Shown here: positions 35,191-46,000 of the stretch, piece after piece | Numbering within the stretch: position 1 is the first letter of the stretch | Layout of the letters: each line of letters begins with the position of its first letter | Assembly (NCBI GenBank): GCA_019022495.1 | Contig: JAFEKR010000007.1 | Span: 1-64,000, forward strand | DNA: 64,000 nucleotides | Direction: 5' to 3' | From: Epichloe hybrida | Taxonomy: Eukaryota; Ascomycota; Sordariomycetes; Hypocreales; Clavicipitaceae | Program-made: the position numbers and the translations under genes | The notes under the pieces: generated by a model | The model's input: the letters and a program-made list of their open reading frames with translations, nothing else | Database searches by the model: none | What the model was told of the DNA's origin: nothing

Positions 35191-36261
35191 TCAAGTCACC
35201 CACGGACGCCCTGGCCAGACTTTATCCCGAATACCTTGGTCGTTTTGTGAGATAGCCGCCGCTTTATGCATCATCTCCAGCTCCGGGCCGTTGCGGTACG
35301 GCTTGGTCCGCAGCTCGCCATGCAGGTCCCGTTGCGTCAGACGCGCCATAAGCGTTGGAAAGATGTGGTTGATGTTGACCCTGACCGGGCCGAGGGTCGT
35401 GTCCTCTGGCTCCCAGAGCCACACGAACGGCCGCGATTCTTGGCTCGACGCAACGGCCTCGTCGTCGACAAAGAGAAACGCGTCACGTCGCAGTCCCAGG
35501 GGAAAACCTGGCCCCTCACGCACCGCCTCGAACTGTTCCTGCAGTGCCGCACCGGTGGCCGTCGACGCCACCCAATGCAGGGTGAACATGTCTCTGATGC
35601 CATCCTTGATGACTTCCGGTCGCCAGTTCATGCCGTGCGTGACGGCCGTCTGGACCTTGGTTTGGAAGGCATCCCAGGCCGGCGACACTGGATGGAAGAG
35701 GGCGAGGCCACAGGCCGTCGCGTGCCCGAGGCCGAGCACATGCTCCTGCCACGGGACATTCGTGGCGTAGACGAAGCTTGCCGAGTCTGTCTCGTGGTGG
35801 TAGTCCAAGGCCGCCTGCCTGGCCCCAAGGTTCGCCTTGGTCGCCGCTATGGCGTCCTCGCGGACATCCCTGAGGGCCTGCGGCGTCACGGCTTCGACGG
35901 CGCCGTAAGTCAGGTCCTTGTCCTCCTGGGGGAGCCGCAGCCTTCGCCGCGACACTTCGGCGTGCGCGCTCCAGCTCACGCCTCCGAACAAGATGTTGCC
36001 TTCCGTGTAGTTTAGCTTCTCCCGCCGTTGTGCCTTGGCGATCAATTCGTCAAAGCCCAGGCCGCACTCCTTGCGGCAGAGCTCGTCCTCCTCGTCCGCC
36101 GGGGGGCGTACCATAATGGTGCGCACCTCTGCATCCGTCATCGACGCGGGGTCTGCGAGGGCTCGGGCGTATAGGCTGCGAGTGTCATCGTCCAGGGGAA
36201 TCGGTGTGTTGTCGACATGCACCCAGACTGCTCCGCCCCAGAGCGGGATCGACGTGCTCAT
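35191..36261 (-). CDS. Hypothetical protein, 356 aa, convergent with the LysM gene
   Basis: Single exon. The start at 36261 (MSTSIPLWGGAVWVHVDN) is preferred because the 69 upstream codons lie in a low-complexity leader. No signal peptide, no membrane span, GC-rich codon use like its neighbours. Acidic, with segments such as PADEEDELCRKECGLGFDEL, LPQEDKDLTYGAVEAVTPQAL, VPWQEHVLGLGHATACGLAL and FVWLWEPEDTTLGPVRVNIN. I do not recognise a family. It lies 218 bp tail-to-tail from the LysM gene, so it is probably part of the same locus; a cytosolic partner or self-protection role would be speculation. Confidence 0.75.
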   Translation of the reverse strand: MSTSIPLWGGAVWVHVDNTPIPLDDDTRSLYARALADPASMTDAEVRTIMVRPPADEEDELCRKECGLGFDELIAKAQRREKLNYTEGNILFGGVSWSAHAEVSRRRLRLPQEDKDLTYGAVEAVTPQALRDVREDAIAATKANLGARQAALDYHHETDSASFVYATNVPWQEHVLGLGHATACGLALFHPVSPAWDAFQTKVQTAVTHGMNWRPEVIKDGIRDMFTLHWVASTATGAALQEQFEAVREGPGFPLGLRRDAFLFVDDEAVASSQESRPFVWLWEPEDTTLGPVRVNINHIFPTLMARLTQRDLHGELRTKPYRNGPELEMMHKAAAISQNDQGIRDKVWPGRPWVT

Positions 36262-36634
36262 CTTGCTGGTGTGCGGCGGCGTGAAGGCAAGAGGGAGGAG
36301 ATGGAGGGTGGATGAAGCAAAAAAAAGCTTGCATACATACATAGTGGCTATTACTCGTGCCCCGCCCCACCTTTTTTTACAGGCGCACGGGTGCACCCAA
36401 TCACTGCGCAGCATCAGTGCGCATGCTCCTCTTTCCCCTGTGGTCCACCCAATCAATAGTTCCAACAATGAGCTTTTAAAATCAAAGGTAATAAATTATT
36501 TTCAAAAAACATTTCCACTCTGAAGTCACTACGCGCGGGACATTGATAAAGGGTACCAAACACGGACCAAGGAAGATCAAAGAAGAGGACTCCAACGCTG
36601 ATCACGTAGTGCCCTTGGCCCGGCCGTTTGACAG
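36262..36634. other. Intergenic promoter region
   Basis: Upstream of the 356-aa gene. AT-rich near 36470-36510. No gene seen. Confidence 0.45.
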
Positions 36635-37168
36635 TTGATGATGCAAGTATATGGATTGGATGCCTTCTTTGCGGCGTTGCGACAGATCAACTACATATAC
36701 CTCGATATGAGCTGGGTCGGATTTGCGCAACCTTGGATTGAAAGCATCATGACTCCGGAAAACACCTGGCAATCTGCGGCCGAGTTCTGCCTGTATCTTT
36801 GGCTGCTATTTGATTTGTTCATCTGCGGCGCCTGCCTTGGCGATCCACAGAAACCGACCGAAATTGACACCCTTAATCCAATATAATATGTCTCTGAGTT
36901 TGATACGGATCCGTACTTTTTTTCCAAATCAGCCGGCTTAGCCGTCGGGTCGAGCAGAAGTGGAGGAAAGAATGACAACGATATTTCTGGTTTTTTTTTT
37001 GTGCCGTTTGGAAATACGGCTGCCACGCGTCTTGTCAATCCTGGAGGCGGTACAGGGTTGTCTGTTTTCCATCGATATTATTATGGAGAGGCTCGCCGGG
37101 CAGGATATGATGGTCCGATTTACTCGTTTACTCCTGCAGTTTTTCAAGAGGTCGAAACAGGTACATAA
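36635..37168 (+). pseudogene. Decayed ORF of unknown function with one in-frame stop
   Basis: One frame runs 178 codons from the ATG at 36635 to TAA at 37168, broken only by a TAA at 36884. Before it: MSWVGFAQPWIESIMTPENT and FCLYLWLLFDLFICG. After it: FDTDPYFFSKSAGLAVGSS, GGKNDNDISGFFFVPFGNTA, FHRYYYGEARRAGYDGPIYS. The text on both sides looks like real protein, and a CAA-to-TAA change would explain the stop. No family recognised. The 5' end may also be missing. Confidence 0.4.
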
Positions 37169-37325
37169 GGCCTGGGATTGTGGGTGTTTTTGCTAGGATC
37201 CCAGCGAGACGCCGAGACGCCGGGACGAGCGAGGCAGAGCAGAGAGAGCGGGCACGATCCAGGCTCCAGAAGTAAAGCTCTTGGCAGTCTATGTAGAACC
37301 ATGACTCGGCGCATATATCTTCTCT

Positions 37326-37370
37326 TCATCCTCATCCTCATCCTCATCCTCATCTGCATCTGCATCTGCG
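37326..37370 (+). repeat. TCATCC/TGCATC simple repeat
   Basis: About seven 6-bp units (CTCATC then CTGCATC variants) in the region before the permease relic. Confidence 0.7.
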
Positions 37371-37607
37371 TCATTTCTCAACGCCGACAGCCGACAACCA
37401 AACACCAACGCATGCCCGATGCCGCAAGCATGACTGCCGCCGTGGGTTGTCACAGCAATAATGGTAATTGCAGTAGCACAAAGGAGCGACTGCAATGGTC
37501 AGTTGGCCCCCGCCCTGCTACAGCCAGCGTTGTATTTTGTCGTTTGATTGTTGATTTCTAACCAGAACCGCCGACGCTCTTGGCGAGGGAAGAGACCTGT
37601 CCTTTTA

Positions 37608-39358
37608 GCATACTGGACTATGTCGGGTTCCAACATCTCAGCATAGACCATCGGCAGTGCTCTGCTGGACTTTGGGCTTAGCCCACAGCAGGCCATTGCT
37701 TCCGTGGTAAGACCACCCAAGTCGCCTCAATCACAACGGGCCATGACGACAATGTGAATCCGGCAAACCATTGCGGTCCTACGAGTTGCTGATTCCCATG
37801 GTACCCAATCAAGATTGTCGGCGGAATTTTCACCGGAATTCTTGCAGTGTTGTGTGGATGGATTGGAGCAAAGCACCATATCGGCTTTACAGTCGCCCGC
37901 AGATTTTCATGGGGCATGAGAGGTTCCTACTGTGAGTTTCTGGCCTCTTCCGCTGCCAATGCAAGCGCACGCATCAGAACTGATCGAATCGCTTTTTAAT
38001 CCAGCCCCGGTAATCCTGCGGGTTTTTGTGGCCTCGATCTGGTTCGGCATGCAAGCGTTTTGGGGTGGTCAAGCAACAAGAGTTTGCCTCGGTGCCGTCT
38101 TCACAGGTAAGCAAAACTTTTAGAGCAAGTTGGCCAAGGCGATTGTATGGATGAATGGATGGATTATGCTGACTGCTTGGGGTGGTGGTGCACAAGGGCT
38201 TGCCAACATGCCCAACTCCTTCTCCCCCAGCTCTCATCTGGAGACGAAGGATTTTATCGGCTTGTTGATTTGGATGTGTGCCTTTAGTCCAGCAATCCTT
38301 ATCCGGCCAGAACGTCTGCAAGTTCCCTTTGCTGTTTGTTTCGTTTTCTTCTGCTCCACAATCTTCGGGTTGTTCATCTGGTACGTTCTCTGCACCCGAC
38401 GTCAACTTCTCGAATTCGCATCTGATTTTCCCGGCGTAGGGGTGTTACGCAAGCCCATGGTCCAGGGATCATGTTTGGACAGCCTGATACGTCACCAAAC
38501 ACTGGCTGGGCCTTCATGTTCAGCTTGACAGCCATCATGGGCTCCTGGGGAGGGGGCACACTGGGCCAGTCAGATTGGACCCGATATGCGACCCAGAAAT
38601 CAGCCCCCGTACCTTCGCAGCTCATCGCATCACCACTGTCCATCGCCTTGACTGCCGTCATTGGCATTGTGGTGACGAGTGCGGCGCAAAGCATTCTTGG
38701 TAAAGTCATCTGGAATCCCATTCATCTCCTCGCCGCCATGCAAGACCATTACGATTCAAACTCGGCTGTGCGCGTGGGCGTATTCTTCGCTGGCCTGGGC
38801 TTGGTCGCCTCACAGCTTGCGGTACGATTCTCCAACATGGTTGACAAAAGCTGCAGGGGAATCATGCTAGCGGACTACCACGTTGTTCGAGGGCGAAAAT
38901 TAAAGGTGGACCATCTATACCGAGGAGATGAATCGTCAATCCACTGGTTCACAGGTGGTGTCAACTGGCGAGCCCCCGTCGCTTTCGCCCTGGTGGCCTG
39001 GCCCATGCTTCGTGGGTCGATTTCCTCGCGGCCGAGACTGCTCGACTGCTCGTCAGCTAATGAGTGTGCTTCTGCTTCCCTAGCTGGCTTGGTGGCATCG
39101 GTCGATGCTCTCCATGACAAAACCTGGGCGGGCTGGGTTCGTCTCTTCAACCTGACCTTCATGGTCGGTTTGGCCATCGGATTTGCCGTGTTTCTGTGCT
39201 TGAGCCTCGCGTTCCCTCCTGCTGCCCTAGGCTCAGGGGCAGATTGGGGAGACACAGAAAGCTGCACCGACGCGTATAATGGCGCGAGCGTTGGCATTGG
39301 TCCATGTCAGACAGAGGCTTGTCTAGTGAGCACATGCACGCTCGGAATTCATCAGTAG
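37608..39358 (+). pseudogene. NCS1-family nucleobase/allantoin permease, inactivated
   Basis: Recognisable exons: 37608-37706, 37814-37931, 38005-38106, 38197-38380, 38440-39358, each pair joined by good GT..AG introns in phase. Family text: GSNISA..TIGSALLDFGLS, GAKHHIGFTVARRFSWGMRG, SIWFGMQAFWGGQAT, then GSWGGGTLGQSDWTRYA, IMLADYHVVRGRKLKVDHLY and HWFTGGVNWRAPVAFAL. Two lesions: TAG at 37644-37646 where the family has Trp (TGG to TAG, RIP-like), and SNMVDKSCRG joined directly to IMLADYH with roughly 50 residues (about two membrane spans) missing. The N-terminal cytosolic exon is also not found. NCS1 proteins are proton symporters for uracil, allantoin, purines or thiamine; substrate here cannot be told. 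Confidence 0.8.
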
Positions 39359-39433
39359 GGTCCGGGGTATAGCTGGCATCTTCTTGTTTATAAAGAAGAG
39401 ACTAGCGAATACATACATGCATCAGCATTCCCA

Positions 39434-42400
39434 TCATTCCAGGACAAGTGCGTCTCCGCTCAACACTCCAAACAAGCTCTCAATCTCTGCCGCAGCGATC
39501 CCGAGCTCGTCCGCCACTTGGCCAGTCACAAGCACATATGCATAAAGCAAGACATAGTCGCCCTCGGTAACGTTCGACGAGCCCGTGAGGTTCCCACCAG
39601 TGTCATTCTCGAGCCCTGCCGAGGAACCTGCTGCTTCCAGGGTTTCCGCTCGAAACTGGAATATTTTGCTCAGCAATCGATCGCGCAGCGACAGAATGCT
39701 TGGTACGGCATCTGTCAAGGGGTATTCCAGCATGATGGAGCCGGCCAGAACCTGGAAGATGTGGCAGATGCGGTCGCAGAGAACAGCCCGCTCTGCAGCT
39801 GTGAATTCCAGCAATGCCTTCTCCCCGCTCGTCAACCGTTCTCTGGGAAGTGTCACCAGACTCATGGCCAAGAAGCTGTCGAGTATCCTGTTGGCGCTCT
39901 GCAGGATCCGACCGTTGGGATCAAATGGAAAGGGGCCCCTGAGCTCGAACTCGGACGCTGCCGAGTTCCGTAGGCCTTCTAGTCGGTCCGCGTGCCGTTG
40001 CAACGCAGCCTGTTCGCCCGGTGCAAGGTACCCTTGGGAGCAATCGCTGCGCAGCAATGTCGCGAGGGGTCCGCGTCTCCAGATCAAGCCCATCTGAAGG
40101 AACAGTACCGAGATACCTTGCTTGAATTTCTTGCGCGCCGATATCGGCCAAACCAGACGACAGACTATCAGTCCCCACAGAATGCCAGTCGTCACTGATA
40201 TGGCCCTGTGTTTGACAATCTCCATGATGAGCGGGTGCATTCCGCCTTCGTCATCGTCATCATCATCTACCTTCTGACTCAAACTGTAAGCGTAGAGTGT
40301 CGACACGTTGTACGCCAGCAGAGTCATCCTGCCCAATGGTGCCTGGCCACGGGCCACAATGAGGTAGAAAGTGAAGAAGCTCACGCCCCATCCAAGGGCG
40401 ACGAGGGCGACGGCACTGCCTTGGCTGATGTTCCAGTTCATCACGGAGAACGCTGCACCGATAAAGGTGCCGACGAATCTTGACCACCCCGTCGTGTTGG
40501 AGGCGCCGACAGTCATTGAACAGACAATCATGAAGGAGAGCAAGCCCCATTCGCCTCGATAGTGAGAATACAGAGGCCGAGTGTCGGGCAGGAAGGCTAG
40601 CATGGCCCACAAAGACGCGCCAAAGCCTACTTTGATTCCGAACAAAACTTTGCACTCGAGGTCAGTAAGAAGACAGCATTCAGAGGAGACCAAGTTCGTG
40701 CTCACTGTCATCTGCCGCCATTCTTCTCAACAATTTCAATATGACGAGCGAAAGTCTAGCCAATGTACTATTCTCGTTTGGGGATGCTTGCCAAGCATAG
40801 GTATCCCTGCGCTCTGTCATCGATTCGGGGATGCCTCGGGGGAATTGAGACCTTCTAGTCGGCTTAATCAGAGCATCGGCCTCTGTCGATTGAAACGGGG
40901 ATGTAGACATGCCATATCCTCGTGCTGCATCGGCCCTCCACCACAGCAGCCACGTCCAACTTCGTTTCGACTGATCCATGACATGGCCAAGATCTTCCAG
41001 TAGACTCAGATACTTTGCCATCTCTTGGCCGAATGACTGTAAGCTAAAGCTGAAGTGACTGCAAGCAGCAGCCATTTCCTCCAGGGCTATGTGGTTCGCA
41101 TCGTCGTGAGACGAGGCCTTCCGCGCTGCTAGACTGTAAACATGCTGCAAGGCATCCACTCTTGCGTGAACGAAGGCGTTTAATTTCTCCAGCAACATCT
41201 GTCGAAGTGCTTCGTTGACTCGCGTTTCATCAACCGGCGGTCCACCAAAGACAGGCTCGTGTAAGACTTGAGATAGAATTTCCGTCAGATCTTGCATTGA
41301 TGGTCGCATCATGTCGGCGAAGGCCGCAAAAAGGTCCGATGCTCCGCGTGAACGATTGACTGCACTGCTATTAAGCAATGTTTGTTGTGTTTTAGCAGCA
41401 CTCCTCAGCCCGCCGACTGATTGTGCCAAAGTCTCCGTTGCCCTGACTATTGACCTTTCTACGGCGTACACCTTTGCTTGGCCCAGGAAGAAATGTTCAA
41501 ACTTTGCCTCCCGCAAGTTTTTCAAAAGGGTTGCGTGTGTTTGCTGATACGACGAAGAAGCCCTGGAAGTTGCATTTGGTCCATCATGCCGAGTATCTCC
41601 GCGAAGAAAACTGGTGCTCACGGCGGTCAAGATATCGCCCAGGGCTGTCGAGGTCTTGAGCATAGAGCCACGCAGCTGGGTTCTTGCGGAAACAGGCCAA
41701 ATGAGCAAGTTCACGGCAGCTGCGCTGGTGATGCCCATGACGAGCATTTTGAGGACTTGCGTAATCTTTTGGTTAGAAAAGACGCCAGACACGACGGCAC
41801 TTTCCTTGGTGACGACGGCAATAATTGCTATAGACGCCAACGTGCTGCCGACATTCACCAACGGGTTGTTCATTCGTTGTTTGACCCAGCCCATGAATCC
41901 AAAGCCTCCGCCAATGAAGACGATGACGACCAGTGCGTGGGCGAGGGTTACCAGACCCAACTTGGATCCGACCAGAACTGAGGTGGCCATGGAGAGTATC
42001 GAAACCGTTTCAGCGTAAGCTACTGCAATGATGGCAGTCAGAATAGCCTCAATCATAGATCCAGCCGACCGCGCGGCGTGGAAGTAGACCGTGATGATCG
42101 CAACCACATGCTTGCCATCGGGCCGGCCAAGGAAGTCTGACAGTGGACCGACGAACGTTGCCAGACTGGCCAAGGTGTACGCAAAAGTGCATTTGAGAAC
42201 ACCTCGCCCTTGTAGCGAGTCTAACCATTCCAAGACGCGCAGTGACTGTGAATATAAGAAGTCGGCCGCACGGTGATGACGTCGAGAGATGGGTCGGTGA
42301 CCAACCAAGGCGTCAGGCGGCCAGGTATGATCAGACGGAACTGGGTGCTCCGTTGTTGGAAGACGTAGGTCCAGTTCGGAGGTGCGTCGTTGGGAGACGC

Positions 42401-42467
42401 GTCGAGCAAAATGCGTACAGTCGTCGTGCAATCTGCCGTCGTCTGATGGCGTTGATGGGGACGCCAT
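39434..42467 (-). CDS. FUSC / brefeldin A-sensitivity-related integral membrane protein, 991 aa
   Basis: Two long open stretches in different frames are joined by a 58-bp intron (40705-40648, GTGAGC..CAAAG, branch CTGAC), giving ..RMAADD-I-LFGIKVGFGASLW. Exons 42467-40706 and 40647-39434. ATG at 42467 opens MASPSTPSDDGRL. The N-half has a cluster of spans starting at LKCTFAYTLASLATFVGPLS, with the GRPDGKHVVA, VYFHAARSAGSMIEA signature of the fungal DUF2421/FUSC family. The second half repeats a transmembrane cluster (GASLWAMLAFLPDTRPLY, TTGWSRFVGTFIG, GLIVCRLVWPISAR), giving the usual two-block design. Related to bacterial fusaric acid/aromatic acid exporters; fungal members are uncharacterised or linked to brefeldin A sensitivity. 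Probably plasma-membrane or secretory-pathway transport. Looks intact. Confidence 0.85.
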
Positions 42468-42579
42468 CAACTAGTAGACCGTATGTATGCCCCTACATAG
42501 GCCCTTCTGGCCAGAGCTGCAATGGTCGTTCGTGCAAGGGATGGGCGACGCCGAGAACACGATTGCTAAGATTGCTATT

Positions 42580-42653
42580 GCCAAGCCAATTTGCCAAGCC
42601 GATTGCTGAGCCGATTGCGGAGCCGATTTCCGAGCCGATTTCCGAGCCGATTG
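42580..42653 (+). repeat. 12-bp minisatellite (GCCGATTGCTGA type), about 6 units
   Basis: Head-to-tail units such as GCCGATTGCGGA and GCCGATTTCCGA. Lies in the FUSC gene's upstream region. In one frame it would encode EPIA/EPIS repeats, but that ORF has no other support. Confidence 0.75.
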
Positions 42654-42855
42654 CAAAAAACGTGAACGGAGGCAAGGGAAACATGTTCGGTGGTCTAGAC
42701 TCTAGCGAGGTCATGACTATGTAGAGTCCAGGCTAATGCTTGCTTAAGCTTCCCAATTTTTTGGCAAGTGCTAGGTCTTCTGCAGCAGCTGTCAAGTTGC
42801 CACCCTCTGCACTCGGAAATGACGCAATAGACGTCGAATTTTTCAACTTGAAACC

Positions 42856-43088
42856 TGTTGGAATCCCGCCGCAAGCGCTTAACCGCATGCAGGCAACTTA
42901 GACACTAGGACCCACCTAACTAGTTACTTTTCCGGACCTTTAGTAAATGCATAGTACAGTTTATATAGGCAGATTATATACCCTATAGTATAGGTACTTA
43001 GTTATTTAAACTATAGTTTACACTCTCTTATAGGGTTAGGTAACTTAATCTATACCTTTATTTCTAATCCTAGCTGCTTAGTCTAACA
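42856..43088 (+). repeat. 5' LTR of Copia element B
   Basis: Matches 48065-48297 over its full length. The outer half is better preserved than the inner half. Confidence 0.92.
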
Positions 43089-46000
43089 TAGTAGTAATTG
43101 CTTAGTGTTTATAATATAAAGACCTTTCTTTCTAATTAATACCTTTATTAAGTTAATTCTAATTAATTAATTATCAAATTTAGTATATCCTAGTAAGAGA
43201 ATAGGGTTTAATTATAATTATTAATATTATAATTAGGTAACCCCTAGTAGTAAGGAAAATTTATATGGGTTAAAGTTTAATAAATTATAATAATAATAAT
43301 ATAGGATATTATTAAGATATCTAAGGAAACTAACACTACTTAAGGCTATAAGCTAGTAGTTAAGCTATAGGAACCTTATTATTAGAACCTATGGTTTAAG
43401 ATAATAAAGGTAAGAGCTATTAAAAACAGGATTTAGGTCTTTATTAATCCTAATTTAATAATAACTTTTAACTACTTACCTAAGCTACTAATCCTAATAG
43501 GAAAAGGGACTCTAGTAGTAAGAAGAGTAGTAATTATAGCTTTAATTACTTTACTAGAAAACTAGACTAAAGGGCCTTAAACACACTTAAGAATATTAAT
43601 ATCTAGAGTTATAAGTAATTAGTAATAACCTTAAGAAAGCTCTCCTCCTATAAGTGTTACTTTTATTATTAACTTAACTAAAGAGAGATACTTTAAATAC
43701 CTTTAATAACTAAATAATACTAAGAATAGCGCTTAGTGTATAGTTCTTAATAAATAATATTAAGTATTTAATAGTTAGTATTAGAGTTTATTAAAGACTA
43801 TAAGAGAATACTATAATTAGTTTATTATAATACTTAGAAATAAGTATAAGCAAATAATCCTATAGTATATCTTACTTTAAGAGAAGCTTAGAGAGCTTAT
43901 AAGGAATATAATACCCTTAAATAAAATAATTAGGCATTACGCTAAGGTTAACTTTAATAAAGTTATTAAGCATAGCCTAGTAAAGGTTAATATTAATAAA
44001 TAGCTTGCTAACGCGTTAATTAGCTATAAGTAATGTTTTTAAGTAAATTACTTAATTACAAAAGGTAACTCTCTAATTAAAATAATTAATAATACTATTA
44101 GCACCTAATTCCCTTTAATTTCAGCTTAAATTAATTTACTAATCTTTACTACTAAGATTAAGGGTAAAACCCTTAATTTTTACTTTATAATTATAAGGAT
44201 TAGGCATCTAATTAAAGCCTAGGGAAAGTCTTAAAGTAAATTCAGAGAATTTTTTAAAGTAAAGCTAACTCTTAATAGTTAGACTAAAGAAAATCTTAAT
44301 AAGGGAGATAAGAAGTTACTTTATATTTATTATAATAAGTATAAGGCTAAGAAGTTAAAGGACTCTTAGAAGAACTATTAAATGCTTTACCTACCTAAGA
44401 ATTAGACTATTAAGGAAGATTAATTAAAAAAGGCAAAAGAAGTAATAAATTAACAATCTAATAATGTTAAAAAGGCCTATAACACGTGGCTTAAGGAGCA
44501 TAACATAAAGGAAGCTAAGGAAGTAAAGGAAAGTAAGCTAGAGGGTAATACTACCTTTATTACTATAGAGCTATTATTAGAGGCTTTTTATACCTAAGGG
44601 CGCTTACAAGTAATACTTAATAGTAGTACTTTAGTATATATCTTTAATAATAAACGCTAGTTTATTAACCTAAATTACGGTAATTAACTAAGTATCTAAG
44701 CTAGGTATAGAGTTACTAAGGCTCACGGCGTTAGCATAGCCTAGATTAAATTGATAGATAGCCAGACCCTTATGTTATTAAACGCGTAGTATTAACTAAC
44801 CTTCTTTACAAACCTTATATTACTTTAGTTACTTATAATAAAAGGCATAAGGTAAGATAATCTTATAGGGATTATTATAGACTTAGTAAGAGGTAATTAT
44901 AAGATCTTTTTAACTATAACCCTTAGTACTTAACTATATATTAAAGGGGATAGCCCTAATAAGGCTTTTGCTATTAGAAGGGACTCTTATAACCTAAAAC
45001 CCCTAATAGCCATAAAAGCAAACCTTTAGCACGTAAGAATAGCTTATTTAGGTAAAGATATAATGGATTAAGTGCTTTAAAAAGTTAATATACTAATAAA
45101 AGAGCGTAGTAAGGGTAAATATAAGATTTACTACATAGCTAAGGCACAGAGGCAGATATTATAAGTTTTACAGACGGATTCCCTACCCTTAGGTTCTCTT
45201 TAGGTTATGACCTATAACCTCTTTGCTTAATTATAAGGCTATAATAAGGATTATTATATTACTCTCTTTACTTATAAAGTAACAGGCCTCTGCTATATCT
45301 TTATAATTCTAACAAAGACTAAAATCACGTCTTACTTTAATTAATTAGAAGCGCGCTACATAAGGACCTTTAGAATTCATATTATAGTTATTATTACTAA
45401 TAGGGAAACTACTTTCTAGACTAAGAAGCAAGAAGTAGAGGTTACTAATAAAGGTATTATTATTAGAAAGTCTAGCCTAGCTTATTCGCATTAAAATAAG
45501 TATACTAAGCGGTCTAGGGGGGTGATAATAAGAGTTATAATAACTTTAATAACCTAAGTAAGCTTTCTAGAGAATCTTTAGCCTATAGCTACAAAAGCAG
45601 CTATTTATATCCTTAATCACACGCCTAGAAAGTCTCTAGATTAGCTTTCACTATATTAAGCTTTAAACAAATAGCTATAAAAGAATAAGCTTTAATAGAA
45701 TTATTTACTAGAGAAGCTAGAAGCTTTATTAAATTATCTTTAAGCTTTTAGTTATAAAGCTTTTATAATAATATAGAATAGGCTTAGGAAGATAGGTCTA
45801 AAGCTATTATAAAGAGCTTATATTAGTTATCTAGCTAGTCATATCTCTTCTACCTAATATCTGATTTAGGTGCTAATAATGCAAAGGAATTATTAGTTTT
45901 TATTAAGCTATATTACCTTTAATAAGTTAATCTTCTACACTTAAGAAAAGGACCTTTTAATTAAGGAAAAAGAGCCTAAAAAACACCTCCTTTAAGAGCT

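Noticed and set aside
39434..42470. Two overlapping FUSC-like genes of 425 and 596 aa
   Set aside because: A 58-bp intron with a good branch site joins them into one protein of normal family layout; the 425-aa frame's N-terminal 13 residues are intron sequence.
42242..42724. 160-codon ORF with EPIA/EPIS repeats
   Set aside because: Mostly antisense to the FUSC N-terminus, then runs through a 12-bp minisatellite; no independent evidence of coding.
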